From assembly GCA_029249445.1 (NCBI GenBank), contig JAQWHI010000018.1, forward strand, positions 372,001-436,000: 64,000 nt of DNA, given 5' to 3'. The notes under the pieces are model-generated. The model ran no database searches, had not been told where the DNA came from, and saw nothing but the letters and a program-made list of their open reading frames with translations. The translations under genes were made by a program, and so were the position numbers. Each line of letters opens with the position of its first letter. Position 1 is the stretch's first letter. The DNA is from Crocinitomicaceae bacterium (GTDB taxonomy: Bacteria; Bacteroidota; Bacteroidia; Flavobacteriales_D; Crocinitomicaceae). Shown here piece after piece: positions 16,892-26,932 of this stretch.

Positions 16892-17347
16892 ATGAAATCA
16901 ACTTTTTACATTTTAGCTGTATGCCTTACACTATTTGCATGCGATAAAAACAATGCTGAGGAACAAGCTGCAGAGGATGATACAGTTATTCAAAACTATA
17001 TCTCCGATAATAATTTGATCGCAGAAGCTACAGGCTCAGGCCTTTATGTCGTCATAGACAATGAAGGCACGGGTGCATCATGCTCAGCCACGTCAACTGT
17101 TAAAGTTGAATACACGGGATACTTCACTCATGGAACTCAATTTGATAGCAGCCCGTCAGGCGGCATTGAATTCCCTTTGCAAAATGTAATTTTAGGTTGG
17201 ACAGAAGGAATACCTTATTTCAAAGAAGGAGGATCGGGCAAGTTACTCATTCCATCAGCACTCGCATACGGACCAAATGGAACCACTGGAATCCCTCCAA
17301 ATTCTGTTTTAATTTTTGAAATTGAACTAATTGAAGTCATTGAATAA
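16892..17347 (+). CDS. FKBP-type peptidyl-prolyl cis-trans isomerase lipoprotein
   Basis: 151 aa. Lipoprotein signal MKSTFYILAVCLTLFAC, Cys17. After a short linker comes one FKBP domain: VKVEYTGYFTHGTQFDSS, GWTEGIPYFKEGGSGKLLIPSALAYG and NSVLIFEIELIEV, carrying the hydrophobic pocket residues of active FKBPs (Tyr, Phe, Asp, the YG and IEL strands). It should assist folding of envelope proteins at proline bonds. It sits 31 nt after the pseudouridine synthase and faces the T9SS type B gene with a 19-nt gap. Confidence 0.92.
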   Translation: MKSTFYILAVCLTLFACDKNNAEEQAAEDDTVIQNYISDNNLIAEATGSGLYVVIDNEGTGASCSATSTVKVEYTGYFTHGTQFDSSPSGGIEFPLQNVILGWTEGIPYFKEGGSGKLLIPSALAYGPNGTTGIPPNSVLIFEIELIEVIE

Positions 17348-17366
17348 TTCAACGAGCTACATCCGA

Positions 17367-19994
17367 CTAACGAAGAAGGCTAAATGACCCGGTGTACATC
17401 GCACGGGCATCATTCATTGACATCTTGAACTCCACCTTCCAATTGTACGCCCCTGACTGAACCAATTTATTGTCAAAGGTACCATTCCAACCGGCTCTAT
17501 AATCATAAGACTCCCATATAATTTGTCCCCATTGATTATAAATTTCGAAATGAAAATCAAATGGATCGAAACCTGAAGTAAAAACAGGCTGAAAAATTTG
17601 ATTGAACTCATCGCCATTTGGAGTAAATGTATTTGGTACATAGAATAAAAGTAAATCATCCACTGTAATCGGCTCACAATGAGTATCAACACATCCATAG
17701 CTATTTGATACGGCAAGACAAACGTAATAACCTCCAGCATCGTAAGGAAATAAATGAATCGGATTCAATTCATCCGTTTGAGTTCCATCGTCAAAATCCC
17801 ATGCATAAAACTCAGCGTTTGTTGAATAATTGGTAAAAACAACTTCAGGATCTAACACGTTCATATTCTCTGGAGAATAAGTCCAATCTGACTCAGGTTG
17901 TGGCGCAACACAAATATAATCTTGAAGGGTAAGCGAGTTTGTACATCCATTTTCTGTAACTGTTAGAGAAATATCGTAACAGCCAAAGCCGGTAAATGTT
18001 GCTTGCGTATACACCAAGCTATCACTTGTGCTTCCATTATTAAAATCCCACAAAACATCTGTACCCATCGGATTGGATGTATTGACAAAATTCACTTCCA
18101 AAGGAGAACATCCAAGAAGTGAATCTGCTGTAAAACTTACTGCAGGAATAGGATAAACGACAATAGTGACATTTGATGTTACAACAGGACTTGTACAATA
18201 ATCCAGTAATGCAACAGTGTATGTTGTAGTAACTGATGGAGTAACCTGAATAACAGGTCCATTCCCGACTGAATTCCCAAATTGATCTGACCACAAATAA
18301 TCATAACTTCCGTTACCTCCGCTTCCTGTAGCGGTCAATTCCACCATAACACCATCGCAAATTACAGTGTCTGAAAAAGCTTGCACAGAAAGAGGGTCAA
18401 ACACATCAACATCTATGGTAGATGTATCTGGACAAGGACCATTTGTAATATACGTTACGGCATGCGATCCGGGTCCTGCAACCGTTGGATCAAAAACTCC
18501 ATTTACAATATCCGTAATTCCAGTTCCGCTCCATATGCCTCCAGCAGTCTGTGCCACAAGATTAATTGGTGGAGATCCCAAACACAAAGATGGAACTGGA
18601 GTAATCGAAGCGTCATCAGGTCCTTGAACTTCATAGACATAATTCGCTGTATCACCACACAAACTATTAATTGAATAGGTAATCGTGTGAAAACCAACAC
18701 CGACTATAGTCGCATCAAAAATACCCGCAATTGAATCAACAATTCCAATTCCGCTCCATACGCCACCAGTATCAACAGCGGTTAGAGTTATAGCAGTATC
18801 CAAGACACAGAAAGGGCCATCAGGATTGATTGTTGCATCAAGCTGAGGATTAACAACCGCAGTTACAGGAAAAGAACATGTCGTTCCAGACGTCCAACCA
18901 CAGTTCAGTGTTGGATTGACCAAATCAACTGTTGTTGGTTGGCAAATAAAGTCAGCAGCAACGTTATTGTCTGAATTTCCTGTTCTGGCTAAACTGTGTT
19001 GAACCCCACCTGTTGTTCCACAAGATGCAGCACATCCATTACCTATCCATTCTGGTCCAATAGTGATATTGAAACCATTTATAACGGTATTCATTCCAGC
19101 TACTGCGGCAGCTGACCAACCCCAAACCGCAAAATCAACAACATTTCCCATGTTATCAATGATGATAGCCCAGCCGTTGTTGTTTGGATTCCAAAATATA
19201 TTCGATCCCCAATAATTTGGAGAGGAGTTTACGTCATTACGTGTAACAACAGAACACGCTGTAAAATTGGATGGCAAATACCAATAGGTTCCGTTTACGG
19301 AATTTATATTGTTGTATGAGCTGCTCACTGCAACAACCCATCCTGTAGTATTAATTGAAGTGCTGTATAAATTCGATATTTCAATATAATCCGCTGATGC
19401 GCCTCCACCTATCATGCCTTCGAGCCCACATTCCGTTATCAAAACAGATCCAGTTCCAGAGCCACCAAAAACTGTATCCGTTTGCTCTACATAAAAAGTC
19501 GAGGTGCTATTTAACGATGGAGTGGTATAATTTCCATTGTTCGAGAGTTGAATACCGCCGCTTAAAGCACTCCACCACTCTATTGTTGAAGCATTTCCCG
19601 TGGCCGTTAAAGTCGTCGAATTTCCGGGACAAAGACTCAAATTCCCTGTAACAATTGGATCTTCAATTACATTAACTGTGAATGTATCTTGAACTACTGC
19701 TGTAGGACAAGAACTGCACCTTGCATTCAAAAAGTATTGTGTGGTGGTAGTTGGTGAAGCAGTAAAAGTTATGGCTGTACTCCAAGGTTGAACAACCGTT
19801 GCGCCACTCAAAACTTCAAATTGCCAATTTCCAGGACAGACTCCTGAAGCGGACAAATCGATAACAGTTGAACTCCCCTCGCAAATAATTACGGGTTGAG
19901 GCGAAACGCTAGCAGAATTTGGACCACATTGAGAACGCACGTTAAATGATACAACTATTCCAACGACCGCAATAAATATCTGAAATTGTTTCAT
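17367..19994 (-). CDS. Large secreted T9SS type B (gliding-associated C-terminal) surface protein
   Basis: 875 aa. Signal peptide MKQFQIFIAVVGIVVSFNVRS. In order: an Ig-like beta domain, an Ig-like region about 120-175, a lamin-tail-like domain about 183-350 (VLITECGLEG, ADYIEISNLYSTSINTTGWVV), two repeats of an 80-residue module with GGVWSGIGI / GGIWSGTGI followed by G-FD-T--G-G-H--TY (about 400-550), another Ig-like region, two PKD domains (VLWDFNNGST; FYAWDFDDGTQT), then the type B sorting domain YVPNTFTPNGDEFNQIF ... FEIYNQWGQIIWES ... WNGTF to FSLLR. Probable adhesin or surface structural protein; no enzymatic motif seen. A 113-aa secreted protein gene lies 6 nt upstream. Confidence 0.87.
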   Translation of the reverse strand: MKQFQIFIAVVGIVVSFNVRSQCGPNSASVSPQPVIICEGSSTVIDLSASGVCPGNWQFEVLSGATVVQPWSTAITFTASPTTTTQYFLNARCSSCPTAVVQDTFTVNVIEDPIVTGNLSLCPGNSTTLTATGNASTIEWWSALSGGIQLSNNGNYTTPSLNSTSTFYVEQTDTVFGGSGTGSVLITECGLEGMIGGGASADYIEISNLYSTSINTTGWVVAVSSSYNNINSVNGTYWYLPSNFTACSVVTRNDVNSSPNYWGSNIFWNPNNNGWAIIIDNMGNVVDFAVWGWSAAAVAGMNTVINGFNITIGPEWIGNGCAASCGTTGGVQHSLARTGNSDNNVAADFICQPTTVDLVNPTLNCGWTSGTTCSFPVTAVVNPQLDATINPDGPFCVLDTAITLTAVDTGGVWSGIGIVDSIAGIFDATIVGVGFHTITYSINSLCGDTANYVYEVQGPDDASITPVPSLCLGSPPINLVAQTAGGIWSGTGITDIVNGVFDPTVAGPGSHAVTYITNGPCPDTSTIDVDVFDPLSVQAFSDTVICDGVMVELTATGSGGNGSYDYLWSDQFGNSVGNGPVIQVTPSVTTTYTVALLDYCTSPVVTSNVTIVVYPIPAVSFTADSLLGCSPLEVNFVNTSNPMGTDVLWDFNNGSTSDSLVYTQATFTGFGCYDISLTVTENGCTNSLTLQDYICVAPQPESDWTYSPENMNVLDPEVVFTNYSTNAEFYAWDFDDGTQTDELNPIHLFPYDAGGYYVCLAVSNSYGCVDTHCEPITVDDLLLFYVPNTFTPNGDEFNQIFQPVFTSGFDPFDFHFEIYNQWGQIIWESYDYRAGWNGTFDNKLVQSGAYNWKVEFKMSMNDARAMYTGSFSLLR

Positions 19995-20000
19995 TAAAAT

Positions 20001-20342
20001 TTATTTAAGTGATTGAATAAATTGAAAATCTTTCTTGAACATGGAACAATTCATTCCCAACTCCTCTGATTTTCGCAGTAAAGATTCAAGAGAGGAAATG
20101 TATTGTTGTATTTCAGCAGATTGGCCTTGAATGTAAGCCGAGTAAAAACTACTCAGATCTTTAAAAATTTGTTCAACATAGGATTTGGCGTATTCTGACT
20201 TCGGATCGTCAATATCGAAACTTTGAGCAAGGAGAATTTGCTCTACGTTCATTTTACATTTTGTCTCGTGAGGGTTCTGTGCCTGGCCCTGAAAGCTTAT
20301 CAGCAGAAAAATTGCAATTGTGCATTTGATTAGTAGTTTCAT
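20001..20342 (-). CDS. Small secreted protein of unknown function
   Basis: 113 aa. Signal peptide MKLLIKCTIAIFLLISFQGQA; mature part mostly helical (KCKMNVEQILLAQSFDIDD, KSYVEQIFKDLSSFYSAY, SSLESLLRKSEELG). No family recognised. It precedes the T9SS type B gene by 6 nt on the same strand, suggesting co-expression, and follows a good terminator for argS, so it probably starts its own transcript in 20343-20423. No exact TAnnTTTG box is visible there. Confidence 0.65.
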   Translation of the reverse strand: MKLLIKCTIAIFLLISFQGQAQNPHETKCKMNVEQILLAQSFDIDDPKSEYAKSYVEQIFKDLSSFYSAYIQGQSAEIQQYISSLESLLRKSEELGMNCSMFKKDFQFIQSLK

Positions 20343-20423
20343 TACCAGTATTTTGTGTTGTTCTTCCCTAATTTAGTAGTAGGAAAAATATATTAGTATC
20401 TATAAATAAAACTCTTTTTTTTC

Positions 20424-20451
20424 AAAAAGGTTGCTTCATTTTAAAGCAACC
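20424..20451 (-). terminator. Rho-independent terminator after argS
   Basis: On the minus strand GGTTGCTT (20451-20444), a 7-nt loop and AAGCAACC (20436-20429) form an 8-bp stem followed by TTTTT (20428-20424). It lies about 40 nt after the argS stop and separates argS from the secreted-protein operon. Confidence 0.8.
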
Positions 20452-20493
20452 AAAAATAATGATTATCAATTGATGAAATTATCAAATTTCAAT

Positions 20494-22395
20494 TCACATC
20501 CTTTTCGGCACGCGAATGCCTAGTATTTCCATTCCGATCGCAATTATTTTGGCCACATTTCGGCTCAATACAAGCCGCATATCTTTTAGTTCTCTATCCT
20601 CTTCAATCAAAATTGGGATACTTTGGTAAAAATGATTGTACAACTTCACCAATTCAAACATGTAATTTGCGACAAGTGCGGGAGATTGATTTTTACCAGC
20701 TTCACTCAACGCACTTGGAAATTCTACAAGCTGCTTAAGTATCTCTTTTTCTTCATGACGGATTGACACGTTTGTCAAGGCAGCAGTTTCACCAGCTCTT
20801 GCCAGAAGAGACTGAATACGAGCATATGCATACTGAATGAATGGCCCTGTATTTCCATTCAACTCGATCGATTCCGTTGGATTAAAAACAATACGTTTGC
20901 GTGGGTCTACTTTTAACAAATAGTATTTTAAGCCACCCAATCCTATCGTACTGTATAGATTGTTTTTATCCTCCTCTGTCATGCCATCGATATGTCCGCG
21001 CTCCTGCGTCATCTCTTTGGCTTGCTCAATAATGGACTCCATAAGATCATCTGCGTCAACGACAGTACCTTCTCGAGACTTCATTCTTCCCATTCCTTTT
21101 GGAAGCTCAACCATACCATAGGAAAGGTGATGACAATTCTCAGCCCAAGAATATCCTAGCTTTTTTAGAATCAAAAACAATACCTTAAAATGATAGTCCT
21201 GCTCATTTCCTACGGTATAGATGATACCCTCTAAGTCCTGGTAATCTTTGAAGCGATCAACTGCAGTGCCTACATCTTGAGTCATGTAAACAGCTGTACC
21301 ATCAGACCGAAGCACCAGCTTCTCATCAAGTCCCTCATCTGTCAAGTCAATCCAACAAGAACCATCAGGCTTCTTATAAAACACACCGCTTTTCAGACCT
21401 TCAGTGACGAGATCTTTGCCTAAAACAAAGGTGTCTGATTCGTAGTACAACTTATCAAAATCAACGCCCATGGTTTTGTAAGTTTCATCGAATCCCTTGT
21501 ATACCCAACTATTCATTGTAGTCCATAAGAGGTAAACTTCTGGATCGCGACCCTCCCATTTGATTAGCATTTCTTTTGCCTCTCTTAAAAGTGACGTCTG
21601 ATTTTTAGCGAGATCTTTGATCTTACCATCAATTGCCTTGATGGTTTTATCGTCTTTTCCTGATTTGCTGTCCGTCAACTTCTTGTATTGTTCGATCACA
21701 TCCTCAGAAGTGTTCTTAAAGTCTCCTAAATTCCATTCCTCTTTGATCTTAGCTGCCTCTTCATTGAACCGCTTGTCAAATTCAACATAGTATTTTCCGA
21801 CCAGCTTATCGCCTTTAATTCCTGTATTTTTTGGAGTCTCACGCTCACCTTGAGCATTTAATGGTGAAAACTTTTTCCACGCCAACATACTTTTACAAAT
21901 ATGAATTCCACGATCATTGATGATTTGAGTTTTAACAACTTTATGACCATTCGCCTTCAATATTTCAGCTACAGCGTATCCCAAAAAGTTGTTTCTTAAA
22001 TGTCCAAGATGTAAAGGTTTGTTGGTGTTTGGAGAAGAATACTCAACCATCATGGTTGCTTTTGAATTTGGTACGCCGTATCCAAACCGCTCCGTTTGAT
22101 CAATTTTCTTTAACGCATCAATCCAATAGTCAGCGGTAATAACAAAATTTAAAAATCCACTTACTACATGGTACCTTTCAACTTGCGTAAAACTCTCCTT
22201 TATAAAATGTCCTATTTTCTCACCCGCCTCCACTGGAGAACATTTAAGAACTTTTACAAAAGGAAAAATCACTAGTGTTAAATCGCCCTCAACATCTTTT
22301 CGTGTTTTTTGGAATTGAATTTGTTTTTCTTCAATTTGTGCTCCAAATAGGTCTACTGAATGCTTCAATAAAGCCTCCTTAATTGCTAACTCCAT
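20494..22395 (-). CDS. argS: Arginyl-tRNA synthetase
   Basis: 633 aa, class I synthetase. An Add-1 tRNA-recognition domain (about 1-110) is followed by the catalytic domain with the HIGH-type motif HLGH at residues 129-132; the KMSKS-like loop is GRMKSREGTVVDADDL, and the DALR-type anticodon domain begins near NGNTGPFIQYAYARIQSLL. It attaches arginine to tRNA-Arg. It has an internal lysine-rich insertion (about 190-265) common in Bacteroidota enzymes. Its ATG overlaps the end of the arginase gene by 10 nt, so both are likely on one transcript. A clear terminator follows. Confidence 0.95.
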   Translation of the reverse strand: MELAIKEALLKHSVDLFGAQIEEKQIQFQKTRKDVEGDLTLVIFPFVKVLKCSPVEAGEKIGHFIKESFTQVERYHVVSGFLNFVITADYWIDALKKIDQTERFGYGVPNSKATMMVEYSSPNTNKPLHLGHLRNNFLGYAVAEILKANGHKVVKTQIINDRGIHICKSMLAWKKFSPLNAQGERETPKNTGIKGDKLVGKYYVEFDKRFNEEAAKIKEEWNLGDFKNTSEDVIEQYKKLTDSKSGKDDKTIKAIDGKIKDLAKNQTSLLREAKEMLIKWEGRDPEVYLLWTTMNSWVYKGFDETYKTMGVDFDKLYYESDTFVLGKDLVTEGLKSGVFYKKPDGSCWIDLTDEGLDEKLVLRSDGTAVYMTQDVGTAVDRFKDYQDLEGIIYTVGNEQDYHFKVLFLILKKLGYSWAENCHHLSYGMVELPKGMGRMKSREGTVVDADDLMESIIEQAKEMTQERGHIDGMTEEDKNNLYSTIGLGGLKYYLLKVDPRKRIVFNPTESIELNGNTGPFIQYAYARIQSLLARAGETAALTNVSIRHEEKEILKQLVEFPSALSEAGKNQSPALVANYMFELVKLYNHFYQSIPILIEEDRELKDMRLVLSRNVAKIIAIGMEILGIRVPKRM

Positions 22396-23348
22396 TTTCC
22401 TTTTAATTCAGCTGTTGTGGCCTCTAAAAGATCAAAAGTAACTTCGGCCATTCGATTACTTTTCTCATCGAGACAAGGGTTCACCTCAACAAATTCCATA
22501 CATATCACTTTATCCAATTTCGCAAATTCTGTCAAGAAATACTTTGCTTCTTCGGGCATCAAACCATTTGGAACAGGTGTTCCTGTGCCATGAGAAGTTA
22601 GTTCAGGATCCATTGAATCTACATCAAACGAAACATAAATCAAATCACAATCCTTTAACTGATCAACAGTTTCCTCAAAGATACATTCACGACCCTTTTC
22701 TCGTATAGCGTCAACAGTATGGTTCGTGATATTCAAGCGATTAATGAGTTGATCTTCAGGCGACTCAGTATCACGAACAGCGATAAACACCAAATCTTCC
22801 GGAGAAACTTTGGCTCCACTCACACCTATAGATTTCAGCTTATTCCAATAATCTATTTCCTCAGTGCTAATTGTGTTTATCTGACATTCTAAATTGTCTA
22901 TATTCAATGCTGTAGCCAATGGCATGCCGTGCATATTCCCCGAAGGAGTTGTATATGGCGTATGTAAGTCTCCATGTGCATCGATCCAAATAACACCTAT
23001 ACGTTTCTCAGGATTGGCAGCTTTAATTCCAGCTATTGTGCCGCCTGCTGATCCATGATCTGCAGCGATAATGAGTGGGAATCTTTGATTTCTCAAAAGA
23101 TAATTCACTTGTTCACCCACTGATTTAAAGACTTCTACAAGCCCTTCAATTCGCTTCGAATACTTATATTTCCTCACCTCATCAAGGAGATGATTCATAT
23201 GTTTCACATAATGCATTGGGTATTCACTAAAGAAAGAGCTATTGTTCGCTCTTGCCACTGACATAATTGCTTCAGGGCCAAGAGATGAACCCCTAGTTCC
23301 TGCTGTAATTTCTGATTTATTAATAAGTATTTCTATATTTCTTTTCAT
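22386..23348 (-). CDS. Arginase-family ureohydrolase
   Basis: 320 aa from ATG 23348 (a GTG two codons earlier is less likely). Ureohydrolase fold with the binuclear Mn ligands visible: ADHGSAGG (near 97-103), DAHGDLHTP (Asp123, His125, Asp127) and SFDVDSMDPE (Asp242, Asp244), plus SHGTGTPVPNGL and FVEVNPCLDE, which fit arginase better than agmatinase. It should hydrolyse L-arginine to ornithine and urea. No urease is in the window. The overlap with argS places arginine use for translation and arginine breakdown on one mRNA. Confidence 0.87.
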   Translation of the reverse strand: MKRNIEILINKSEITAGTRGSSLGPEAIMSVARANNSSFFSEYPMHYVKHMNHLLDEVRKYKYSKRIEGLVEVFKSVGEQVNYLLRNQRFPLIIAADHGSAGGTIAGIKAANPEKRIGVIWIDAHGDLHTPYTTPSGNMHGMPLATALNIDNLECQINTISTEEIDYWNKLKSIGVSGAKVSPEDLVFIAVRDTESPEDQLINRLNITNHTVDAIREKGRECIFEETVDQLKDCDLIYVSFDVDSMDPELTSHGTGTPVPNGLMPEEAKYFLTEFAKLDKVICMEFVEVNPCLDEKSNRMAEVTFDLLEATTAELKGKWS

Positions 23349-23392
23349 GGGCACTATCGAAGTGGCAAAATTTAGTATGAATCAAAGAGCAC

Positions 23393-23400
23393 CAAAGATA
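23393..23400 (-). promoter_or_regulatory. -7 box of a Bacteroidota-type promoter for arginase-argS
   Basis: TATCTTTG on the minus strand matches TAnnTTTG exactly and lies 45 nt before the arginase ATG. No TTG is found about 19 nt upstream, so the -33 part is weak. Confidence 0.4.
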
Positions 23401-23518
23401 ATCATTGAATCCAATTTTCGTGTCTTTTTTGAATCTTCAAGAGCGTAGTTTTTTTATCAATAATTTCAATTAATTTCGTTAGTGGTAACCAAATAGTGAA
23501 ACTTCGTTTTAAATTAAT

Positions 23519-24208
23519 ATGATTAACATACTCTACATACGATTAAAAAAACTACTCTTTATCCTCTTTTTTTGTGCTCTGGGACTTACCAGCTTTGGTC
23601 AAAACAAAACCTTGAACTTTACTGGAATGTTAGTTTATAAAGTTACTCCACATGTTCCAACAGATGCTCGCAAAGGCGCTCAAAATACAATGACCATTTT
23701 TACAAATGATACAATTACTCGAACAGAAAATTACACACGATCGTTTGGGAAACAAGTCACAATTAGACATATTGAATTAAATAAATCTTATTTATTAATA
23801 ACAATTAGTGACACTTCAAAATTTGCAATTCAATCCGACTTAAACGCCGAAGATTCACTTGAACAAGAATCAAAATATACATTTAGAACTAAAATATTTA
23901 AGCGAAACGTTCTTGGGATGAAAGCAAAAAGAATAAAAGTTAATCACCCAGACTTTGAAGAAGCCATAGAATTCCTTTACTTAAAGAAATATTCGAATGA
24001 GTACCTCAATAACTTCGATGAAATCCCTGGTTTATTGGTTAAATATAGTATCGCAACACCAAATGGAATCCTCGACTATGAATTAGTAAAATTAGAACGG
24101 TATTTGCCAAGTCAGGATTTGTTTGGCATTCCTTTGGATTACGAACGTGTATCAATCGATTCTTTTCTTGAGCAAATGATGGATGCAAGAAAATTAAATC
24201 AGGAGTAA
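23519..24208 (+). CDS. Secreted protein, GLPGLI-like, unknown function
   Basis: 229 aa. Signal peptide MINILYIRLKKLLFILFFCALGLTSFGQ. The mature part has alternating beta strands (FTGMLVYKVTPHV, IRHIELNKSYLLITISD), a KRNVLGMKAKRIKV segment and DEIPGLLVKYSIATPNGILDYELVKLE, which resembles the GLPGLI-type proteins of Bacteroidota that read a secreted substrate with an IPGLxxxY strand. Function unknown. It stands alone between arginase (divergent) and ftsK. Confidence 0.65.
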   Translation: MINILYIRLKKLLFILFFCALGLTSFGQNKTLNFTGMLVYKVTPHVPTDARKGAQNTMTIFTNDTITRTENYTRSFGKQVTIRHIELNKSYLLITISDTSKFAIQSDLNAEDSLEQESKYTFRTKIFKRNVLGMKAKRIKVNHPDFEEAIEFLYLKKYSNEYLNNFDEIPGLLVKYSIATPNGILDYELVKLERYLPSQDLFGIPLDYERVSIDSFLEQMMDARKLNQE

Positions 24209-24340
24209 TGCTCTTCATACGGGGATATGGTCTACAAAGCACAATAAATTTGATTGGCAAACATAACTAACATCTCAGTGTGTATAGTTCGATCTACCAG
24301 CCATCAAATATCGTATCAATCCTCGCTATCTTCGTAAGAT

Positions 24341-26875
24341 ATGAGTCTCGATAACGAATACACAGAGAAAGGCAATTTAGAACAAAAATCGGAAACGAAA
24401 AAGAAATCTACTGCCCCGAAAAAGTCAGGAAAGAAAGGCAAAAAGAAGAGCAAGTCCCCATTTACCAAGCTCTTTGGTAAAATTGACAAGAAAAAATTGA
24501 AATCTACAATTGGTGTAATAAGTATCCTTTTGGCATTTTACATTCTTTTGGCCTGTTTCTCTTACCTTCTAACATGGAAAGATGATCAAGATCGTGTCAT
24601 CGAAAAAGGATTGTTTGAATTTATCTTTAATGGTGATGAAACTCCTGTATCAAATTGGTTAGGTAAATTTGGCGCATGGATTTCTCACCTATTGATCTAT
24701 GAATGGTTTGGTGTTGCATCATTCCTTTTCTCTTTCTCATTGGTCGTTGTCGGATTCAAAATGCTATTCAACTATACAATACTACCAATTGGAAAAGCAC
24801 TCTTGATCTCTTCCCTTGCAATGGTGTGGATTAGTATGTTCCTCGGTTATTTCTCTGAGTCTGTAAATTTCTTGGGGGGTACATTTGGTTATCAAATCAA
24901 CGATTGGCTCGCATTAACACTGGGTAGCTTCGGATCGATTGTTTTAATCTGTTGTATAGGGTATCTCTTTAGCTTAATTGTTTTCAATGTAAGGTTTTCA
25001 AAGCTCATTTCATTTTTCAAAAAAACATCAAGTGACTCGATCAATGAGGATGATCTGGCTGAAATTAACTCACCAGAAGATTTAGAAGTTGTGAATCTGC
25101 TCTCTGAGGAACAAAAAATATCTGATGATATCGCTGAGAGTATCGATTTAAATGAGGAGGAACAAGAGATCGAACCAATATCTGAAATTGTAGATTTACC
25201 CGAAGACTCTCAAAAAGAGGAACTTGAAATCAATCCAACGGCCGGCGATTCGACACTTGATACAGGTGATGATGAATTTTCAATAACCGTAGCTGAGTCG
25301 CCACTTGAAGATGAAGTTCTATCTGAAACAGAGGTTAGTGACATTCAGAAGGAGTATGGCGAATACGATCCAAAACTTGACCTTTCAAGTTATACACTGC
25401 CAAGTATTGACTTACTCAATGACTATGGAGGTAAGTCTTCTATAGGATCTGTTGATAAAGCCGAACTTGAAGAGAACAAGAATAAAATTGTAACTACGCT
25501 TCAAAATTATAAGATTGAAATCTCGAAGATTATGGCGACTGTTGGTCCCACTGTCACACTTTATGAAATCGTTCCCGCACCTGGTGTACGTATCTCGAAA
25601 ATCAAAAATCTAGAAGATGATATTGCCCTTAGTCTTGCTGCCTTGGGCATTCGAATAATTGCACCAATTCCTGGCAAAGGAACAATTGGTATAGAGGTTC
25701 CAAATAGTAAACCTGAAATGGTCAGTATGCGATCATTAATTGCATCAAAAAAATTCCAAGAGTCCGATCATGAATTGCCGGTTGTAATGGGAAAAACAAT
25801 CACAAACGAAACCTATACATTCGATCTAACAAAGATGCCTCATTTACTTGTAGCAGGCGCAACTGGACAGGGTAAATCGGTAGGATTAAATGCTATTTTG
25901 GTTTCCATACTTTACAAAAAGCATCCTGCACAAGTGAAGTTCGTATTGGTTGATCCAAAGAAGGTAGAGCTTACCTTATACAATAAAATCGAACGTCATT
26001 TCCTAGCAAAACTTCCAGACGAAGAAGACGCTATCATTACAGATACCAGTAAAGTTGTGAATACAATGAATTCTCTCTGTATCGAAATGGATGAGCGATA
26101 CGAACTACTCAAATCAGCGCAGGTCCGCACAATAAAAGAATACAATACGAAATTTGTCGCCCGAAAACTAAATCCCGAAAACGGACATCGCTACTTGCCT
26201 TATATCGTTGTTTTAATTGATGAGTTTGCAGATTTAATTATGACTGCAGGAAAAGAAATTGAACAGCCTATTGCGCGTATTGCTCAACTTGCAAGAGCGA
26301 TCGGAATTCATTTGATTGTTGCTACACAGCGTCCGTCTGTGAATGTAATCACTGGTATGATTAAAGCAAACTTCCCTGCGCGTATAGCATTTAGAGTACT
26401 TTCCAAAATAGACTCTCGTACCATATTAGATGGATCAGGAGCAGATCAACTCATAGGACGTGGGGATATGCTCGTAAGTAACGGACAAGAGACTGTTCGT
26501 CTGCAATGTGGATTTGTTGACACACCCGAAGTTGAAGATATCTGCTCTTTTATTGGTGACCAAAGAGGTTATCCTGAAGCGCTTTTGCTTCCCGAGTATG
26601 TCGGTGAATCAGCTGAAGGCGGAGGTTCTATGGATGACGAAGACTTGGACCTACTCTTCCCTGATGCGGCAAGAATTGTCGTAATACACCAACAAGGATC
26701 TGCAAGTCTACTTCAACGCAAATTGAAATTGGGATACAATAGAGCTGGACGGATTATTGACCAGCTAGAAGTTGCAGGAATTATTGGTCCTTTCAAGGGC
26801 AGTAAAGCACGAGATGTACTTTACTCTGATGAGCAACAGCTTGAGGAGTTCTTGGCGAGCAAAGGGCTTATTTAG
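24341..26875 (+). CDS. ftsK: FtsK/SpoIIIE DNA translocase
   Basis: 844 aa. N-terminal Lys-rich tail, four transmembrane segments (about residues 55-225), an acidic low-complexity linker (about 240-345), an FtsK alpha/beta motor with Walker A GATGQGKSV near residue 506 and Walker B VVLIDEFADLIM, and a C-terminal gamma winged-helix domain (LLQRKLKLGYNRAGRIIDQLE) that reads polar DNA sequences. It pumps chromosome ends during septation and activates XerCD at dif. Length is typical for Bacteroidota. A terminator follows 57 nt after the stop. Confidence 0.95.
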   Translation: MSLDNEYTEKGNLEQKSETKKKSTAPKKSGKKGKKKSKSPFTKLFGKIDKKKLKSTIGVISILLAFYILLACFSYLLTWKDDQDRVIEKGLFEFIFNGDETPVSNWLGKFGAWISHLLIYEWFGVASFLFSFSLVVVGFKMLFNYTILPIGKALLISSLAMVWISMFLGYFSESVNFLGGTFGYQINDWLALTLGSFGSIVLICCIGYLFSLIVFNVRFSKLISFFKKTSSDSINEDDLAEINSPEDLEVVNLLSEEQKISDDIAESIDLNEEEQEIEPISEIVDLPEDSQKEELEINPTAGDSTLDTGDDEFSITVAESPLEDEVLSETEVSDIQKEYGEYDPKLDLSSYTLPSIDLLNDYGGKSSIGSVDKAELEENKNKIVTTLQNYKIEISKIMATVGPTVTLYEIVPAPGVRISKIKNLEDDIALSLAALGIRIIAPIPGKGTIGIEVPNSKPEMVSMRSLIASKKFQESDHELPVVMGKTITNETYTFDLTKMPHLLVAGATGQGKSVGLNAILVSILYKKHPAQVKFVLVDPKKVELTLYNKIERHFLAKLPDEEDAIITDTSKVVNTMNSLCIEMDERYELLKSAQVRTIKEYNTKFVARKLNPENGHRYLPYIVVLIDEFADLIMTAGKEIEQPIARIAQLARAIGIHLIVATQRPSVNVITGMIKANFPARIAFRVLSKIDSRTILDGSGADQLIGRGDMLVSNGQETVRLQCGFVDTPEVEDICSFIGDQRGYPEALLLPEYVGESAEGGGSMDDEDLDLLFPDAARIVVIHQQGSASLLQRKLKLGYNRAGRIIDQLEVAGIIGPFKGSKARDVLYSDEQQLEEFLASKGLI

Positions 26876-26932
26876 ACATGCTTTAAATCTAAAACTAAGG
26901 TGCTCCAATCGAACAGAAAATAAAAGACAAAA

